Positions 16,833 to 27,447 of a stretch of DNA of 64,000 bases are shown one piece after another. A program made the translations under genes and the position numbers. Below the pieces are notes generated by a model. That model saw only the letters and a program-made list of their open reading frames with translations, was not told the DNA's origin and searched no databases. The stretch comes from Cocleimonas flava (GTDB lineage Bacteria; Pseudomonadota; Gammaproteobacteria; Thiotrichales; Thiotrichaceae): assembly GCF_004339015.1 (NCBI RefSeq), contig NZ_SMFQ01000002.1, forward strand, positions 1 through 64,000, read 5' to 3'. Position 1 is the stretch's first letter. Each line of letters begins with the position of its first letter.

Positions 16833-16977
16833 TTTCGTATCTGGCGTATTGATTTAATTTCACAGGGTAGACTTTCACCCAGACCGTTACTTACAACTGG
16901 CATATTGACACGAATAGGTAATCAGGAATTTTGGTAAATCTGGTATAAGCAGAGCAAAGACTGCTCAAGAATAGTAT

Positions 16978-17616
16978 TTATTTTGCATACTGTAGTTGCA
17001 ATAAAATCAAACGGGAAGCTTCTTGATACAGCTTCTTTTTCACGAGCTTTTCTTCTTCTGCTTTGCCCAAGGCGTAATCTGAGTCATACAGGTAAGACTT
17101 GTCGATATTGATTCGACGTATGGGTAACTTCTTTTCTTTTGTTTTTGTACTTTTAGATACGGTACTTTTAGATGCTGAGCCTTTAGATTTTTTACTTTTA
17201 ATGGCTTTGCCATCAACAATGGCTACCTCATAATTGAATTTGAGGTATAACAAATATTCTCTGACTTCCAGATCACTATCATAAGCAACAACGCGTTTAT
17301 CCAGCTTATAATTTTTAAAACGAATAATGCTTTTAGTTGAAGAGCTATCTTCACCCTCTGTTATAAGGTTCCCACCAGCATTTTCTAACGCCTCTTCAAA
17401 CACCTCTGGAAAGTCACTATCAACAGGTAATCCTTCTAATGCTATATTTTGATACTGAATGGGTAAATCTACATTATTGCGTAGATGAAAACCATTACCG
17501 CTACACCCTTGCAACATAGACGCAAGTAACAACGATGAAGCAAGCATAACGAAAAACGCCATCCGCTTTTTCTTAAAGAGAAAGTCAGATGGCGTTTTAA
17601 GGAATGAAGTATTCAT
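16978..17616 (-). CDS. lptE: LPS-assembly lipoprotein LptE
   Basis: LptE plugs the LptD barrel that delivers lipopolysaccharide to the outer leaflet. The 212-residue protein has a long N-terminus, a lipobox LQGC (Cys38) and the family start GFHLRNN followed by the LptE fold. A Lys/Ser-rich insertion (KKSKGSASKSTVSKST) near residues 140-160 is unusual. It lies 9 bases after leuS on the same strand, the conserved leuS-lptE arrangement. holA, which normally follows, is not adjacent here. Sequence similarity in this family is low, so context carries much weight. Confidence 0.85.
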   Translation of the reverse strand: MNTSFLKTPSDFLFKKKRMAFFVMLASSLLLASMLQGCSGNGFHLRNNVDLPIQYQNIALEGLPVDSDFPEVFEEALENAGGNLITEGEDSSSTKSIIRFKNYKLDKRVVAYDSDLEVREYLLYLKFNYEVAIVDGKAIKSKKSKGSASKSTVSKSTKTKEKKLPIRRINIDKSYLYDSDYALGKAEEEKLVKKKLYQEASRLILLQLQYAK

Positions 17617-17625
17617 AGTTTCTGA

Positions 17626-20247
17626 CTAGTTAGCCACAATGTTAATTAATCGGCCTTTAACCACGATTACTTTACGTACTGTAAGATCTTCGAGAAAACC
17701 TTTAACGTTCTCATTTTCCATTGCTAAGGCTTTTATATCAGCTTCATCGGCATCCACAGCAACATCAACCTTGCCACGTAATTTACCGTTGATTTGAATC
17801 ATCATCTGAATTTTGCTTTGCTCCAGAGCAGCTTCATCCATTTCTGGCCATGACTCGTCCATCAATACGCTTTCTTTGCCCAGGATTTCCCATAGCTTTT
17901 GACAAGCATGAGGCATAATGGGTGCAAGCATCAAGACGATTAACTCGAGTGTTTCTTGTCTAACTGCACGACCCTGATCACTGTCTTCATGGAATTTGAA
18001 TAGATCATTCAGCAATTCCATATTCGCAGCAATCGCCGTATTGAAAGTGAAACGACGCGACATATCATCCGTTACTTTTTGCAAGGTATTGTATGTCTTG
18101 CGACGCATTTCCTGTTGAACGTCAGTTAAATCATCAGTGTCCAAATCAGTTAATGGGCGGTTTTCTAAATGCACATACACCTGACGCCACAAACGCTTAA
18201 TAAAACGATTAGCGCCTTCAACACCAGTGTCTGACCATTCCATACTCTGATCGGGAGGAGATGCGAACATCGAGAACACACGTAAGGTATCAGCACCGAA
18301 TTTTTCGATGAGCTCCTGTGGATCTACACCGTTATTCTTCGACTTCGACATTTTACTCATGCCAGAAGAAACCGCTTCACGACCTTGATCGTCTTTATAA
18401 CCGAGTATTTTACCTTTCGAGTTACGTTCGATTTCGATGTCTTTTGGCGCGATCCATTCCTGACCGCCACTCTCACCTTCTACATAATAAGTATCCGCAA
18501 GTACCATGCCTTGGGTTAACAAATTAGTAAATGGCTCATCGCATTCCACCAAACCTTCATCACGCATTAACTTATTAAAGAAACGCGCGTATAAAAGATG
18601 AAGCACTGCATGCTCGATACCACCTACGTATTGATCAACAGGTAACCAGTAATCCGCACGCTCATCCAGCATCGATTTATCATTATCTGGTCCGGTATAT
18701 CTTGCGTAATACCATGATGACTCAAAGAAGGTATCAAATGTATCCGTTTCACGAGTCGCACCTTTGCCACAACTAGGGCAACGCGTATCATAAAACTCTG
18801 GCATATTTTTAATTGGTGATGCACCACTTTCATCGAAAACGATGTCAGTCGGTAACTCCACGGGCAAATCTTCATCTGGTACGGGAACAGCACCACAATC
18901 ATCACAGTAGATAATGGGAATCGGACAACCCCAATAACGTTGACGAGAAACACCCCAGTCACGTAAACGGTAATTGACGGTTTTGCGCCCTTTTTTCTCT
19001 TCTTGTAAGAAGTCTGCGATTGCGTCTGAAGCTTCTTCTGAAGTCAAACCATCGAATTGATCTGAATTAATCAGCACACCCTTTTCAGTGAATGCCCCTT
19101 CATCAATATTCAGATTACTCGCTACTGTCTCATTTTCAGAGGTTATTACCTGAGTGATAGGTAGTTTGTAGGCTTTAGCAAATTCCCAATCGCGCACATC
19201 ATGAGCAGGAACAGACATAACTGCGCCCGAGCCATAACTCATCAACACAAAGTTAGCGACCCACACTGGCACGTTTTCACCCGTGATTGGATGAACCGCA
19301 AACAAACCAGTATCAATACCCTTCTTTTCCATCGTCGCCATATCGGCTTCGGCGGTTTTCATGTTTTTACATTCTTCGATGAATGCTGCCAACTCAGGGT
19401 TTTCTACCGCTGCTCGCTCTGCCAAATGATGTTGAGGAGCAACGGCTAAATAAGTGACTCCCATCAAGGTATCTGGGCGCGTTGTAAATACAGAAATCTT
19501 TTCTTCTGTTTTACTTTTGGAGTCTTCCTCTGCATCCGCTAATTCGAATTCAAGTTCCACACCTTTAGAACGACCGATCCAGTTTTCCTGCATCGTGCGA
19601 ACTTGTTGTGGCCAGTTTTCTAATTGACGAACATCTTCTAAAAGCTCATCGGCATAAGCCGTAATTTTCAAGAACCACTGATCAATTTCGCGTTGCTCGA
19701 CTAAAGCGCCCGAACGCCAACCGCGACCATCTACGACCTGTTCATTCGCCAGCACTGTATTGTCAACAGGGTCCCAGTTAACTGTTGCCTTCTTGCGATA
19801 AACCAGACCTTTTTCCAACAAACGCAGGAAGAACCATTGTTCCCAGCGATAATAATCAGGCTTACAGGTTGCTAGTTCGCGTGACCAGTCGTAGGCAAAA
19901 CCCATCGTTCTGAGTTGTGCGCCCATTTCTGCGACATTTGCATCCGTCCAGGCAGCTGGTGGTACATTATTTTTGATTGCAGCATTTTCTGCAGGCAAAC
20001 CAAACGCATCCCAACCCATAGGTTGTAATACATTTTTACCCTGCATACGCTGAAAGCGCGAGATTACATCGCCTATGGTGTAATTTCGCACATGCCCCAT
20101 GTGTAATTTACCGCTTGGGTAAGGAAACATAGAAAGGCAATAGAATTTTTCTTTATCAGGATCTTCGGTGACTTCGAAGAGTTTTTTATCTTCCCACATT
20201 TGCTGTACTGTAGGTTCGATGTCTTTATGGTTGTATTGTTCTTGCAT
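17626..20247 (-). CDS. leuS: Leucyl-tRNA synthetase
   Basis: Charges tRNA-Leu. The 873-residue class I synthetase has the HIGH-type motif in [15 protein letters not shown] and KMSKS in [13 protein letters not shown]. The CP1 editing domain between them has the Thr-rich [10 protein letters not shown] motif. Length matches bacterial LeuRS. It is followed by lptE, probably in one operon. The upstream region shows no obvious attenuator. Confidence 0.97.
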   Translation of the reverse strand: MQEQYNHKDIEPTVQQMWEDKKLFEVTEDPDKEKFYCLSMFPYPSGKLHMGHVRNYTIGDVISRFQRMQGKNVLQPMGWDAFGLPAENAAIKNNVPPAAWTDANVAEMGAQLRTMGFAYDWSRELATCKPDYYRWEQWFFLRLLEKGLVYRKKATVNWDPVDNTVLANEQVVDGRGWRSGALVEQREIDQWFLKITAYADELLEDVRQLENWPQQVRTMQENWIGRSKGVELEFELADAEEDSKSKTEEKISVFTTRPDTLMGVTYLAVAPQHHLAERAAVENPELAAFIEECKNMKTAEADMATMEKKGIDTGLFAVHPITGENVPVWVANFVLMSYGSGAVMSVPAHDVRDWEFAKAYKLPITQVITSENETVASNLNIDEGAFTEKGVLINSDQFDGLTSEEASDAIADFLQEEKKGRKTVNYRLRDWGVSRQRYWGCPIPIIYCDDCGAVPVPDEDLPVELPTDIVFDESGASPIKNMPEFYDTRCPSCGKGATRETDTFDTFFESSWYYARYTGPDNDKSMLDERADYWLPVDQYVGGIEHAVLHLLYARFFNKLMRDEGLVECDEPFTNLLTQGMVLADTYYVEGESGGQEWIAPKDIEIERNSKGKILGYKDDQGREAVSSGMSKMSKSKNNGVDPQELIEKFGADTLRVFSMFASPPDQSMEWSDTGVEGANRFIKRLWRQVYVHLENRPLTDLDTDDLTDVQQEMRRKTYNTLQKVTDDMSRRFTFNTAIAANMELLNDLFKFHEDSDQGRAVRQETLELIVLMLAPIMPHACQKLWEILGKESVLMDESWPEMDEAALEQSKIQMMIQINGKLRGKVDVAVDADEADIKALAMENENVKGFLEDLTVRKVIVVKGRLINIVAN

Positions 20248-20551
20248 AGATCTACGCGTATTTTTAAAAATGTATCTAAAACCTTTTATCCAAATGACGC
20301 GAATAGTTAGGGGAATTGGAGGATACCGAGGATTTTACAAACTCGCTACTTTTTTTACGTGCTTTTCATCCAATAATTAAGCAAAACAAACACCTCAAGC
20401 CGACACAGCCTTGTTTCAAGCGCTGTATCGAGCTGATAAGCCAGAAGCGAATAAATAGACCTTTTTAGTAAAATGCATCTTTAATAATAGGTATGTTAAC
20501 AACTCATGTATTTTGTTAATCTTAGTCATTTATATTTCTAGTGGGTGCGTC
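20248..20551. other. Divergent intergenic region, leuS/fbp
   Basis: About 300 bases separating leuS and fbp. It presumably holds both promoters, but I see no convincing operator, hairpin or small gene. Confidence 0.5.
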
Positions 20552-21568
20552 ATGAAAAAACTTGGAATAACACTGTCATCATTCATCATCGACGAACAGC
20601 GAAAACTTGGCAATAAAGCCAGCGGCCAATTTACCGGTTTACTCAATGACATCACTATTGCCTGCAAGAGCATTGCAAACCTTGTCAATCAGGGAGACCT
20701 GGCTGGTGTACTCGGTGCCACCAAAAGTGAAAACGCAATGGGCGATGTACAAAAGAAAATGGACTTAATCGCCAACGACCTGTTTATCGACGCGCTAGAA
20801 AACAATGGTCATTGCGCAGGTATGGCATCCGAAGAGCTCGATGAGATACTCACCCTTCCAGAAGGAAAGCCACGAGGAAAATATCTGGTTACCTTCGATC
20901 CATTAGATGGCTCATCGAATATGGATATCAATATGGATGTTGGTGCGATCTTCTCTGTATTAAGAGCGCCGGCAGATAAAGAAAACCCAACAGCGGAAGA
21001 TTTCGCCCAACCGGGCACAGAACAAGTCGCAGCTGGTTACTGTTTATACGGACCATCATCCATGATGGTATTAACCACAGGTAACGGCGTAAATGGTTTT
21101 ACATTGTGTTCATCGATTGGTGAATTCATCCTTACCCATCCGCACATGGAAATCCCTTCTGACACATCAGAGTATGCAATTAATTCATCTAATCAGCGCT
21201 TCTGGGAAGCGCCCGTTCAAAAGTACATCGAAGACTGCAATCAAGGCGAAGAAGGCCCACTGGGGAAACGCTATAACATGCGCTGGGTGGCAGCAATGGT
21301 TGGCGAGATTCATCGAATTCTCTGTCGTGGTGGCGTTTTTCTTTATCCCATTGACGAACGTAATCGTGAAGTAGGCGGCAAGTTGCGTTTACTTTACGAA
21401 GGCAACCCCATGGCAATGATCGTCGAACAAGCTGGGGGAGCTGCAAATACGGGGTACGGCAGAATTATGGAAGTACAACCCAATGGCGACCCGCATCAGC
21501 GTGTACCTGTGATTATGGGCTCTAAGAATGAAGTAGAGAAGATTCTAAGTTATCACGCTGCAGATTAA
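20552..21568 (+). CDS. fbp: Fructose-1,6-bisphosphatase class I
   Basis: Hydrolyses fructose-1,6-bisphosphate in gluconeogenesis or the Calvin cycle. The 338-residue protein has the metal-binding motif FDPLDGSSNMD and the substrate region GEIHRILCRGGVFLYP. The start chosen (MKKLGITLSSF) aligns with the family N-terminus; an upstream in-frame extension of 13 residues is rejected. It is a single gene followed by a repeat pair. Nothing nearby tells whether it serves carbon fixation. Confidence 0.95.
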   Translation: MKKLGITLSSFIIDEQRKLGNKASGQFTGLLNDITIACKSIANLVNQGDLAGVLGATKSENAMGDVQKKMDLIANDLFIDALENNGHCAGMASEELDEILTLPEGKPRGKYLVTFDPLDGSSNMDINMDVGAIFSVLRAPADKENPTAEDFAQPGTEQVAAGYCLYGPSSMMVLTTGNGVNGFTLCSSIGEFILTHPHMEIPSDTSEYAINSSNQRFWEAPVQKYIEDCNQGEEGPLGKRYNMRWVAAMVGEIHRILCRGGVFLYPIDERNREVGGKLRLLYEGNPMAMIVEQAGGAANTGYGRIMEVQPNGDPHQRVPVIMGSKNEVEKILSYHAAD

Positions 21569-21582
21569 TTCAATTTGAATCA

Positions 21583-21650
21583 AAAAATACTTATAAATAG
21601 GGGGAAGGATTTAAAAAAGTCACCCCCCTACTTTTAAGCACTTTTTTATC
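21583..21650. repeat. Dispersed G-run repeat, copy R6 (inverted pair)
   Basis: A diverged G-rich copy (CTTATAAATAGGGGG) is followed 20 bases later by a good C-rich copy (CACCCCCCTACTTTTAAG, then CACTTTTTT). The two can form a long stem with the T run after it, downstream of fbp. Confidence 0.85.
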
Positions 21651-21720
21651 TTATTTAATATTAATCACTTTTACTTACTCAATAAAAAATAAAGCACCTT
21701 AGCGTCGCAATCACACTAGA

Positions 21721-22158
21721 ATGCCGATAAACAAATCATCAAAGACTCAAATGACAAAATCGGCTAAAACAATCATCGTACTTCTCGTTTTAATATTGAT
21801 TAGTTATGTTGCTGTTTACTTGTATAAACAATTTGAGCATTTAACTACTTTCGATACTCCTCCCATCAAGTTATCCGAAATAAAAGATATTGACCCTGAT
21901 GCTTCATTAAATATTTTTGTTAGGGAAAAGGACTTCCTTCTTACTTATAGAAATGACGAAGAAACGGTGACGACAACTGAAGAAATTTTAGGCAAATACA
22001 ATACATTGAAAGAAGCTGACCCAGAGATAACTGTGACGTATGAAGCACAGAAAGATTTAGAGTTTTTACGCGTGATGATTCCTTTTTCTGATCTCAGTGT
22101 TATACCTGCAGGAAAAATGAAAGTGATTAATATAAAGCCACCCACAAAAAATAATTAA
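21721..22158 (+). CDS. Small single-span membrane protein, unknown
   Basis: A 145-residue protein with one hydrophobic segment near the N-terminus (about residues 17-33) and a polar domain of about 105 residues beyond it, probably periplasmic. I recognise no family. An internal ATG at 21751 is an alternative start that shortens the cytoplasmic part to about seven residues; neither ATG has a strong ribosome site. It is flanked by a repeat pair upstream and a cytochrome gene downstream. Codon use and composition look native. Confidence 0.6.
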   Translation: MPINKSSKTQMTKSAKTIIVLLVLILISYVAVYLYKQFEHLTTFDTPPIKLSEIKDIDPDASLNIFVREKDFLLTYRNDEETVTTTEEILGKYNTLKEADPEITVTYEAQKDLEFLRVMIPFSDLSVIPAGKMKVINIKPPTKNN

Positions 22159-22349
22159 TCCACATTCAAACACCTCTGCAAAAACGAGCTATTCGTAAAA
22201 TCCCATAAGCAATTAAAATCTATAAGTTACCCTTTCAACTCCCTCTTCAGGAAACGCAACACGCACTTATATGTAAAGTAATGTAAATGTAATTATTCTC
22301 TAAACTATTTTGCTCTATTCTTGCGCAAAATTACTAACGAGATATAGAT

Positions 22350-22910
22350 ATGCGAGATACATTTGAAAAATTCAGCCCACTTACTGTCGGCTTCCATTGG
22401 ATAATCGCCGTTGGCATGATTGCGATGCTGGGGTTTGGTCTTTATATCGAAGATCTCCCTAGAGGTCCCGATAAATTTAGTTTGTTGGACCTGCACAAAT
22501 CATTCGGTATTATTATATTTGTATTGGCAACTGCGCGCATTTTATGGCGCATCAAGAACAAATTCCCTCAACCTTTGAGTGAGATGCCAAACTGGCAGGA
22601 ATTTTCAGCTAAATTCACCCACTGGTTTTTAATTATTGCTACGGTGATAATGCCAATTTCTGGTGTCATGATGTCTGCAGGTGGTGGGCATGCGATTTCA
22701 TTTTTTGGATTGGAAGTGATAGCCGCCGGAGATAAAAATGAAACCTTTGCTAATATAGGGCACACCATTCATGGGCTGGGTAGCAAAGTGCTTATATTCT
22801 TTATTTTATTGCATTCACTGGGCGCAATTAAACATCAGTTTATGGACAAGGACGGAACGCTATCTAGAATGGTTGGACGTCGCGTAAAACCTGACTCTAA
22901 AACTTCATAG
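22350..22910 (+). CDS. Cytochrome b561 family protein (CybB-like)
   Basis: A di-haem b-type membrane cytochrome of 186 residues with four hydrophobic spans. Candidate haem histidines include those in VGFHWII, DLHKSFG, FTHWFL and LLHSLGA. Family members pass electrons between the quinone pool and small acceptors such as superoxide. No dedicated partner gene is adjacent. It ends convergently with a methyltransferase gene over a palindrome. Which redox partner it uses is not known. Confidence 0.85.
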   Translation: MRDTFEKFSPLTVGFHWIIAVGMIAMLGFGLYIEDLPRGPDKFSLLDLHKSFGIIIFVLATARILWRIKNKFPQPLSEMPNWQEFSAKFTHWFLIIATVIMPISGVMMSAGGGHAISFFGLEVIAAGDKNETFANIGHTIHGLGSKVLIFFILLHSLGAIKHQFMDKDGTLSRMVGRRVKPDSKTS

Positions 22911-22962
22911 ATTAAGCCAGTTATAAAAGCATTATGATAATAAAAGCACCATGATAAGAAAG

Positions 22963-22990
22963 GAGCATTTCAAATATATTTGAAATGCTC
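22963..22990. terminator. 28-base perfect palindrome between convergent genes
   Basis: GAGCATTTCAAATA is followed directly by its inverse, giving 14-bp arms. It overlaps the stop codon region of the methyltransferase gene. There is no T run after it on either strand, so termination is plausible but not classical. Confidence 0.5.
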
Positions 22991-23642
22991 ATCGTATATA
23001 AGTGAGAACCTGTCCCTTGAAAGCCTGCCTTAGCGGGTCAATATATTGCGGTTTGTACTGGCTATGTGAATAGCCGAGTTCGACCATTCTCTTACTGAAA
23101 GGTGCGTGATGGCCGCGACCGGGATCAACGATGATCACTTCACACTCAGGTTTACTATGGCGGTGAATAAAGTCTGTCAACAATTTGATGTGTTGCTTTT
23201 CATAAAGCAAGTCGGCACCTATTAACACATCAAATTCGCCTAAGGCATGATCATCAGAATTTTCCCAACCGGTTCGCAAAAAAGGAATCTGATTACCATT
23301 GTTGAGTTTTACATTGTCGGCCAGATATGAAGCGACTTCCGGGTGGTAGTCCGTAGCCGTTATATCTGCATCACGTGAATTTAATAAAAGGCTTGAAAGA
23401 GCCATTCCACAACCAATTTCAAGAATACGCTTACCTTTAATATCGTACTCCATCATTTTTTCAGCAAGTACTTCACTCGATTCCCAAACAACGCCAAATA
23501 AGGGCCATTGAGAAGGGGAAATCCCCATTCCTTCGGCTTCACCAAAGCTGTCTAAAAATTGTTGTTTATCACGTAATGATTTGACGTGAATATCTAAAGA
23601 ACCAAACTCGTAGGTTTGAAAGCGAATGCGAACAGGTTTCAT
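22989..23642 (-). CDS. SAM-dependent methyltransferase (lysine methyltransferase / METTL21-like)
   Basis: A 217-residue class I methyltransferase. The SAM-binding motif I is ILEIGCGMALSSL and the acidic motif II is TATDYHPE. The DxxY-like region is DLLYEKQH. The layout fits the methyltransferase-16 group that includes protein lysine methyltransferases and nicotinamide N-methyltransferase-like proteins. The substrate is unknown. The ATG at MKPVRIRFQ is preferred over an upstream TTG that adds ten residues. It is a lone gene. Confidence 0.75.
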   Translation of the reverse strand: MKPVRIRFQTYEFGSLDIHVKSLRDKQQFLDSFGEAEGMGISPSQWPLFGVVWESSEVLAEKMMEYDIKGKRILEIGCGMALSSLLLNSRDADITATDYHPEVASYLADNVKLNNGNQIPFLRTGWENSDDHALGEFDVLIGADLLYEKQHIKLLTDFIHRHSKPECEVIIVDPGRGHHAPFSKRMVELGYSHSQYKPQYIDPLRQAFKGQVLTYIR

Positions 23643-23893
23643 GCGATTATTCCAGAAAATGAGAAAACGCAACTAGCCAATACCGTAAATTTGCTACGCA
23701 AAGACACTATAAGCGGATTAAGTGAATAAGACCAGATATCTCATAACACATTCAATAACCTAGTTCTCAGATTGTTCAAAACAGATTTTAACGTGTATTT
23801 AAGCTGTTTTTTACTTACGACTTATAACTGCATCTTAAAATAGTAATACGACGTATATAACCTAAGAAATCAACACTAGATAGCATTTAAAAT

Positions 23894-24478
23894 ATGAAAG
23901 ATATTCGTCGAAACGTTATTAAAGCGGGTGCCGCTGCGCTATTACTACCAATACTGCCAACAACTGTATTTGCCGCTAAAAAGCATAATTATGGCATTGC
24001 GGGAAAGCTAGCCCCTGAGCTTAAAATTTCTGACTGGATTGATGGATCAGGAAAATCTACCTCTTTCAAACTGGCTGACCATCAGGGCAAGTATGTGTTT
24101 ATGGAATTTTGGCAGTCATGGTGCCCCGGATGTCATGCACATGGCTTTCCTACATTGAAAAAGATTTCAGACGCGTTTAAAGGTAGCGAACACTTTACCG
24201 CTATAGCGATTCAAACCACCTTTGAAGGTCATACGGTAAACACGTCAGATAAAATGCGGGAAATTCAAAAACGCTATGAACTTGATATCGTGTTTGGGCA
24301 TGATGCAGGAGACCCAAAATCTCATGGACATCCTAAAACCATGATGGATTATCGCTCTGGCGGTACACCATGGGCGGTACTAATCTCACCTGAAGGAAAG
24401 GTCTTATTTAATGACTTTCATATAAATGCCGAGGGAGCTATTCAATTATTGGAACAAGAAATTAAAAAGCTGGCTTAG
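23894..24478 (+). CDS. Exported TlpA-like thioredoxin-fold protein
   Basis: A 194-residue thiol-disulfide oxidoreductase or redoxin. The redox site WCPGC has Cys77 and Cys80, and a cis-Pro lies in the GGTPWAV segment. The N-terminus (DIRRNVIKAGAAALL) looks like a Tat signal, with twin Arg followed by a hydrophobic stretch and an A-x-A cleavage site near VFA|A. It is therefore likely periplasmic. TlpA-type proteins reduce apo-cytochromes or other periplasmic thiols, but no cytochrome-maturation genes are adjacent. It ends 14 bases from recJ, convergently. Confidence 0.78.
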   Translation: MKDIRRNVIKAGAAALLLPILPTTVFAAKKHNYGIAGKLAPELKISDWIDGSGKSTSFKLADHQGKYVFMEFWQSWCPGCHAHGFPTLKKISDAFKGSEHFTAIAIQTTFEGHTVNTSDKMREIQKRYELDIVFGHDAGDPKSHGHPKTMMDYRSGGTPWAVLISPEGKVLFNDFHINAEGAIQLLEQEIKKLA

Positions 24479-24492
24479 CTACGGCATTTCTT

Positions 24493-26253
24493 TTATAAAA
24501 GTTTCTCAACCATCAATTGCAACGAACAGGTTTCTCTAAACTCGTTCACTTCCAATCGGTACAATAAATGCACTTCATCGCCTTCGGTCGGCCAGCTATT
24601 TACATCAATATTAAAGGCTATGGCATCGACGGTTCGACCTTGATTAAAGACACCATCTGAATCGAAACTTATAGGTTTCAATACCATCTTCAGATGTTTT
24701 TCTTTGAGTATACGTTTATTCACTATAATGAATTTATTATCAAACGCAGGGGCTGGAAAATGTTGCCCCCACGGCACGGCAAAACGTAACTGATCTGCAT
24801 GTTTTAACTGAAAATCATCTGCCTCTAATTCACCATCGCTGTAGTGAATTTCTTCGAAAGTCTCATCATCTGCCTGCCTTGCAACGACGTCACAAATAGC
24901 TTTCTTGAATCCTTCTAATTTAGATTCGTCGAGTGTGAGACCTGCAGCCATGGCGTGGCCACCAAACTTATCGAGCAAACCCGGATTACCAGAAGCGACC
25001 TCATCAAACGTATCTCGAATATGAATGGTGGGAATGGATCTGGCTGAGCCTTTGATGTCGCTATTATCTGGATCATGCTCATCGGCAGGAGCAAAAATCA
25101 CTGTAGGTCGATGGTATTTTTCTCTAATTCTTGCAGCCAGTATTCCAATCACCCCTTGATGCCACGATGGATTGTAAAGGCAAATCACAGGCGGAATATT
25201 TCCGGTTAATTCATCCAGGTCTAATTCTTCCAATGCGGCCAAGGCTTCTGCTTTCATACCGTCTTCTATCGCACGCCGTTCAACGTTTAAATCATCTAAA
25301 ACTTCAGCTATTTCCATCGCATGATTAGCGTCTTCACTCAATAAACATTCGATACCTAAAGACATATCATCTAAACGACCGGCAGCATTTAATCTTGGGC
25401 CACAGGCAAAACCTAAATCTGAACTTACCGCACTACGGATATTGCGTTTGGCAATTCGGAATAACGCCTGAATGCCTTCACAAGCAACACCTCCGCGCAT
25501 ACGACGAAGTCCTTGTTCTACCAAAATTCTATTATTTTGATCTAAAGGAACAACATCAGCAACCGTGCCTAAAGCAACTAGGTCTAATAAGTTAATCAAA
25601 TCCGGCTTCAGGTGATCATTTTTTATAAAGTATCCCTGTTCAGTCAGCGCTTTTTTCAGGGCTAACATCATGTAAAAAATAACGCCTACACCTGCCAGAT
25701 TCTTTGATGGAAAATCATCACCTTTTTGATTTGGGTTAATAATGGCTTCTGCATCAGGCGTTTTTTTACCAGGTAAATGATGGTCGGTGATAATGACTTT
25801 ATTGCCATATTTTTTAGCTTCGGCGACACCTTCGATACTTGAAATACCGTTATCCACGGTAATGATAATATCAGGAGAAAAGCGTTGAGCATCTTTGACA
25901 ATTTCGGGCGTTAAGCCATAGCCATACTCAAACCGATTAGGCACTAAATAATCAACCTGACCGGGATAACCTAGAATCTTAAAAGCTTTAACCGCAACAG
26001 CAGTAGCTGTTGCACCATCTGCATCAAAATCACCGACTATCAGAATATTCTGTTTTTGCTCAAAGGCATCTACAAGTATTTTAACAGCGGGATCAATTCC
26101 TAATAACGATGAAATGGGGTGTAGCTGCTTGAGTTCAATACTCAGTTCGCTTTCAGAGTCTATGCCACGTTTAGAAAGCACTCGGGTTAGTAAGTCAGAA
26201 CCTAAACCTTCCCCAGAAATTTTTCCGCTACTCTCTCTCTGTACTAATTTCAT
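24493..26253 (-). CDS. recJ: Single-stranded-DNA-specific exonuclease RecJ
   Basis: A 5'-3' ssDNA exonuclease of the DHH phosphoesterase family, used in RecF-pathway recombination and mismatch repair. The 586-residue protein has the metal motifs GDFDADGATA, TVDNGIS and TDHHLPG, then the DHHA1 region with GGHAMAAG. Length equals E. coli RecJ. It follows an RpfE-type gene by one base, an arrangement I recall from Xanthomonas and some beta- and gammaproteobacteria. Confidence 0.95.
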   Translation of the reverse strand: MKLVQRESSGKISGEGLGSDLLTRVLSKRGIDSESELSIELKQLHPISSLLGIDPAVKILVDAFEQKQNILIVGDFDADGATATAVAVKAFKILGYPGQVDYLVPNRFEYGYGLTPEIVKDAQRFSPDIIITVDNGISSIEGVAEAKKYGNKVIITDHHLPGKKTPDAEAIINPNQKGDDFPSKNLAGVGVIFYMMLALKKALTEQGYFIKNDHLKPDLINLLDLVALGTVADVVPLDQNNRILVEQGLRRMRGGVACEGIQALFRIAKRNIRSAVSSDLGFACGPRLNAAGRLDDMSLGIECLLSEDANHAMEIAEVLDDLNVERRAIEDGMKAEALAALEELDLDELTGNIPPVICLYNPSWHQGVIGILAARIREKYHRPTVIFAPADEHDPDNSDIKGSARSIPTIHIRDTFDEVASGNPGLLDKFGGHAMAAGLTLDESKLEGFKKAICDVVARQADDETFEEIHYSDGELEADDFQLKHADQLRFAVPWGQHFPAPAFDNKFIIVNKRILKEKHLKMVLKPISFDSDGVFNQGRTVDAIAFNIDVNSWPTEGDEVHLLYRLEVNEFRETCSLQLMVEKLL

Positions 26254-26254
26254 A

Positions 26255-27355
26255 TTAGTTCTTCCCTAACATCATCTTTTGTTGATTTATCATCACGGCT
26301 ACATCGGAAAGTGATCGTGGTTTCTTCCAGAATTTCAAAACAGAAGGTTTAATTGGGCGGATACGGCTCCCATCAGCAGCATCAAGCACCAAATCTATTT
26401 GATTACTTTTCCACGCTTGCATCAAAGGCTTTATATAACCCTCGTCAATTTGGGTTAATACAGTCTGATAAGCATCCAGGTTTTCTTCTCTTACTGGCTG
26501 TTGCAACCGATCTAAGAGCACGAAATATTTACCCACTCTATTTCGTATCTGAGTTAATAACGCATTTCCATTTGAAGGTAATTTATACCACTTGCAATCG
26601 ACCGCTTGTGCCAACATTTTTCCTTGTATTTCAGACTTATGGTCTTCATCACTTGAGAATACTTTTTCATACTCTGTTTTGATTTTTTTTGGCTTTCCAC
26701 CGCCCCAAAACCACAAGCTATTCAAGGGTATTAATCCTGCCATTTCTCTTCGTTTATTAACTTCAGAACTATGCAATATCATTTGAATTTCATTTTGTAT
26801 TTGCTGCCAGTTTCGTTGCTCGCTGAAAGGTAGAGAAGCAATAATATTTTTATTGAGAACATCTTCCAGAGGAGTTGTTTCGATAACTTCACTGCTTGGA
26901 AATAGGACATACCAATGCTGGTTACTACCATAAAAAAACTGCAACCCATCGGCACGAAAATACTGATTGAGCAAGGCTAAGATCTCTTTAGCATCGGCTT
27001 CAGTCAGGTCACATATTGTTTGGGTTAGAGTGACATCTTTCATGCCAACTTCAAAGTGCACAGGATCAGCACACATTATATTTCTTTTGTCTTGAATTAA
27101 AGAAGAGTGTAGAGCGTGATCAGGATGAATCGAGGCTCTAAAATATGCCGCAGGAATTTCTTTATCTTTCCAACCTAAATTGCTAAAAAAACAAGCAGAA
27201 AGCCCTTGAACCTTTTGTACGTCGACAAACTCTAAAGATGTAAGAAGCAAAGAGAGGTAATCGGAAGTTACTTCGAACTTGAGACCTTTCTTCCACAATT
27301 CCAATGGCTCAAATAAAGCTGGAATAGAAAGATGGATTTCAGGTTTAGGAGACAT
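26255..27355 (-). CDS. RpfE-type / phosphoglycerate-mutase-like regulatory protein
   Basis: A 366-residue cytoplasmic protein. The motif NSLWFWGGGKPKK is characteristic of the RpfE-type family, annotated variously as a regulatory protein or phosphoglycerate-mutase-like. The ribosomal start is placed at MSPKPEIHLS, because a longer reading frame would begin inside the tRNA-Pro gene. It is separated from recJ by a single base, so the two are co-transcribed. In Xanthomonas rpfE also neighbours recJ. Biochemical function is not known to me; the catalytic residues of true phosphoglycerate mutases are not evident. Confidence 0.65.
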   Translation of the reverse strand: MSPKPEIHLSIPALFEPLELWKKGLKFEVTSDYLSLLLTSLEFVDVQKVQGLSACFFSNLGWKDKEIPAAYFRASIHPDHALHSSLIQDKRNIMCADPVHFEVGMKDVTLTQTICDLTEADAKEILALLNQYFRADGLQFFYGSNQHWYVLFPSSEVIETTPLEDVLNKNIIASLPFSEQRNWQQIQNEIQMILHSSEVNKRREMAGLIPLNSLWFWGGGKPKKIKTEYEKVFSSDEDHKSEIQGKMLAQAVDCKWYKLPSNGNALLTQIRNRVGKYFVLLDRLQQPVREENLDAYQTVLTQIDEGYIKPLMQAWKSNQIDLVLDAADGSRIRPIKPSVLKFWKKPRSLSDVAVMINQQKMMLGKN

Positions 27356-27370
27356 ATTTCTCGTGAGAAT

Positions 27371-27447
27371 TGGTCGGGGTGGCCAGATTCGAACTGACGA
27401 CCACCACACCCCCAGTGTGGTGCGCTACCAGACTGCGCTACACCCCG
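27371..27447 (-). tRNA. tRNA-Pro (anticodon GGG)
   Basis: A complete cloverleaf on the minus strand. The acceptor CGGGGTG pairs with CACCCCG, the D stem is GCGC/GCGC, and the anticodon stem CCACA/TGTGG encloses the loop CTGGGGG with anticodon GGG. The T arm has TTCGAAT. A CCA end is encoded. It lies 15 bases before the RpfE-type gene, so a shared transcript is possible. Confidence 0.96.

Noticed and set aside
27356-27409. N-terminal extension of the RpfE-type protein
   Set aside because: The extra 18 codons lie inside the tRNA-Pro gene.
27371-27447. tRNA-Pro as an integration site
   Set aside because: No integrase, no repeat of the tRNA end nearby and no change in gene content type.
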